Below are positions 5,169 through 5,552 of a stretch of DNA of 5,552 bases, piece by piece. The DNA comes from an uncultured Ardenticatenia bacterium. GTDB taxonomy: Bacteria; Chloroflexota; Anaerolineae; Promineifilales; Promineifilaceae. Position 1 is the first letter of the stretch; each line of letters begins with the position of its first letter. The stretch covers positions 1 through 5,552 of the forward strand of contig CALLZA010000450.1 in NCBI GenBank assembly GCA_937858165.1. Direction: 5' to 3'. The notes under the pieces were generated by a model. That model was not told the origin of the DNA. It saw only the letters and a program-made list of their open reading frames with translations, and did no database searches. Both the position numbers and the translations under genes were made by a program.

Positions 5169-5424
5169 ATGAGCGACAGCGACGACACACCGGAGACCAA
5201 CGCCGACGAGCGCGTGGCCGGGGCGCGCCACCGGCAGCGGATGGTTACCGAGTACCGCGATCTGATCGAAGACCTGATCGAGGACGGCCGCCGCCGCGGT
5301 CTGTTCGATGACCTGTCCGGCGCGGGCCGGCCGCTCGATCTGGAGCAGAATGTCTACGAGGGCAGCGCCACGCTGGCCAACAAGCTGCTGAAGGACAATG
5401 ACCTGCGCCCCGTCTGGCTGGCGC
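5169..5424 (+). CDS. DUF1992 (DnaJC28-type) domain protein, 3' truncated
   Basis: The first 85 residues of a gene cut by the right-hand adapter; the last native base (5424) is the first base of an incomplete codon. After an acidic, low-complexity start, residues about 25-85 match the DUF1992 / DnaJ-homologue C28 conserved domain (PF09350): a helix with D-L-I-E-D-L-I, then R-R-G-L-F-D-D-L-x-G-x-G-R-P-L-D-L, and A-N-K-L-L-K-D-N-D-L-R-P-x-W-L. The function of this family is poorly defined. ATG 5169 is chosen because the alternative ATG 5157 lies within the proposed -10 box; neither has a clear ribosome site (GAGG at 5139-5142 is too far away). Residues encoded after 5424 (reading P-V-S-Y-T-H-L-T-L-P-T) are adapter, not protein. 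Confidence 0.82.
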
Positions 5425-5489
5425 CTGTCTCTTATACACATCTGACGCTGCCGACGCGCGATCTAGTGTAAATCTCGGTGGTCGCCGTA
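5425..5489 (-). other. Nextera Read 1 adapter + i5 index + P5 (reverse complement)
   Basis: 5425-5443 is the mosaic end CTGTCTCTTATACACATCT, and 5444-5456 is the Read 1 adapter stem (with C instead of A at 5457). 5458-5465 is GCGATCTA, the reverse complement of Nextera i5 index S501 (TAGATCGC). 5466-5489 matches P5 with one mismatch at 5471. The following GCCTT (5490-5494) is a corrupted version of the P5 end (TCATT). Native DNA ends at 5424. Confidence 0.97.
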
Positions 5490-5552
5490 GCCTTAAAAAC
5501 AAAAAAAAAAAAGACAGAAACAGGAATCACATAGACAGAAGGAAAACGAAAG
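5490..5552. other. Non-genomic read-through tail (poly-A plus noise)
   Basis: After the corrupted P5 end, 5495-5512 is an A run broken by one C at 5500, followed by an A/G-rich, unpatterned stretch to the contig end. This mirrors the left end and is instrument signal beyond the end of a short library molecule, not genome. Confidence 0.9.

Overview
The window is an assembled metagenomic-type contig, not a clean chromosomal slice. Native DNA runs only from 176 to 5424. Positions 110-175 are an Illumina P7/i7/Nextera adapter and 5425-5489 are the Nextera/i5/P5 adapter. Outside both lie poly-T or poly-A read-through and noise. The adapters have cut the first and last genes.

The native DNA is GC-rich (by eye about two thirds GC), densely coding, and all on the + strand. 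The likely source is a Chloroflexota bacterium of the Anaerolineae/Ardenticatenia/Promineifilum kind. The main clue is the first protein: a multi-domain surface protein with choice-of-anchor D-like repeats and a C-terminus ending in an F-Y-I-P-T-V-I-K segment, much like the Y-L-P-hydrophobic-V-hydrophobic-K/R tails common in that phylum. This assignment is an inference.

Layout: (1) 176-1399, 3' part of a secreted or surface repeat protein. (2) 1433-2062, cytoplasmic DsbA/FrnE-like thiol oxidoreductase with a CPWC active site, closed by a clear intrinsic terminator. (3) 2063-2282, that terminator, a perfect 11-bp inverted repeat and an extended -10 promoter. (4) 2283-2708, a 141-residue bacterioferritin-like diiron protein with all six metal ligands but no haem-ligand methionine. 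(5) 2709-2937, the richest non-coding stretch: a promoter overlapping the ferritin gene's end, three consecutive stem-loops, a strong intrinsic terminator, then a C-rich 8-bp tandem repeat with G-quadruplex potential on the other strand. (6) 2938-4068 and 4056-5063, dihydroorotase and aspartate carbamoyltransferase, overlapping by 13 bases. (7) 5065-5149, a near-perfect hairpin repeat. (8) 5169-5424, the start of a DUF1992 (DnaJC28-type) gene, cut by the adapter.

The pyr pair carries out steps 2 and 3 of de novo pyrimidine synthesis (carbamoyl phosphate + aspartate to carbamoyl aspartate, then to dihydroorotate). Its order (DHOase then ATCase) and many of its motifs follow the DHOase-ATCase half of eukaryotic CAD rather than the E. 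coli pyrB/pyrC pattern. The terminator lies inside the presumed pyr leader, so the operon may be controlled by premature termination, or a small structured RNA may be made there. These two points are the most interesting biology in the window. No CRISPR array, transposon, tRNA or rRNA was seen.
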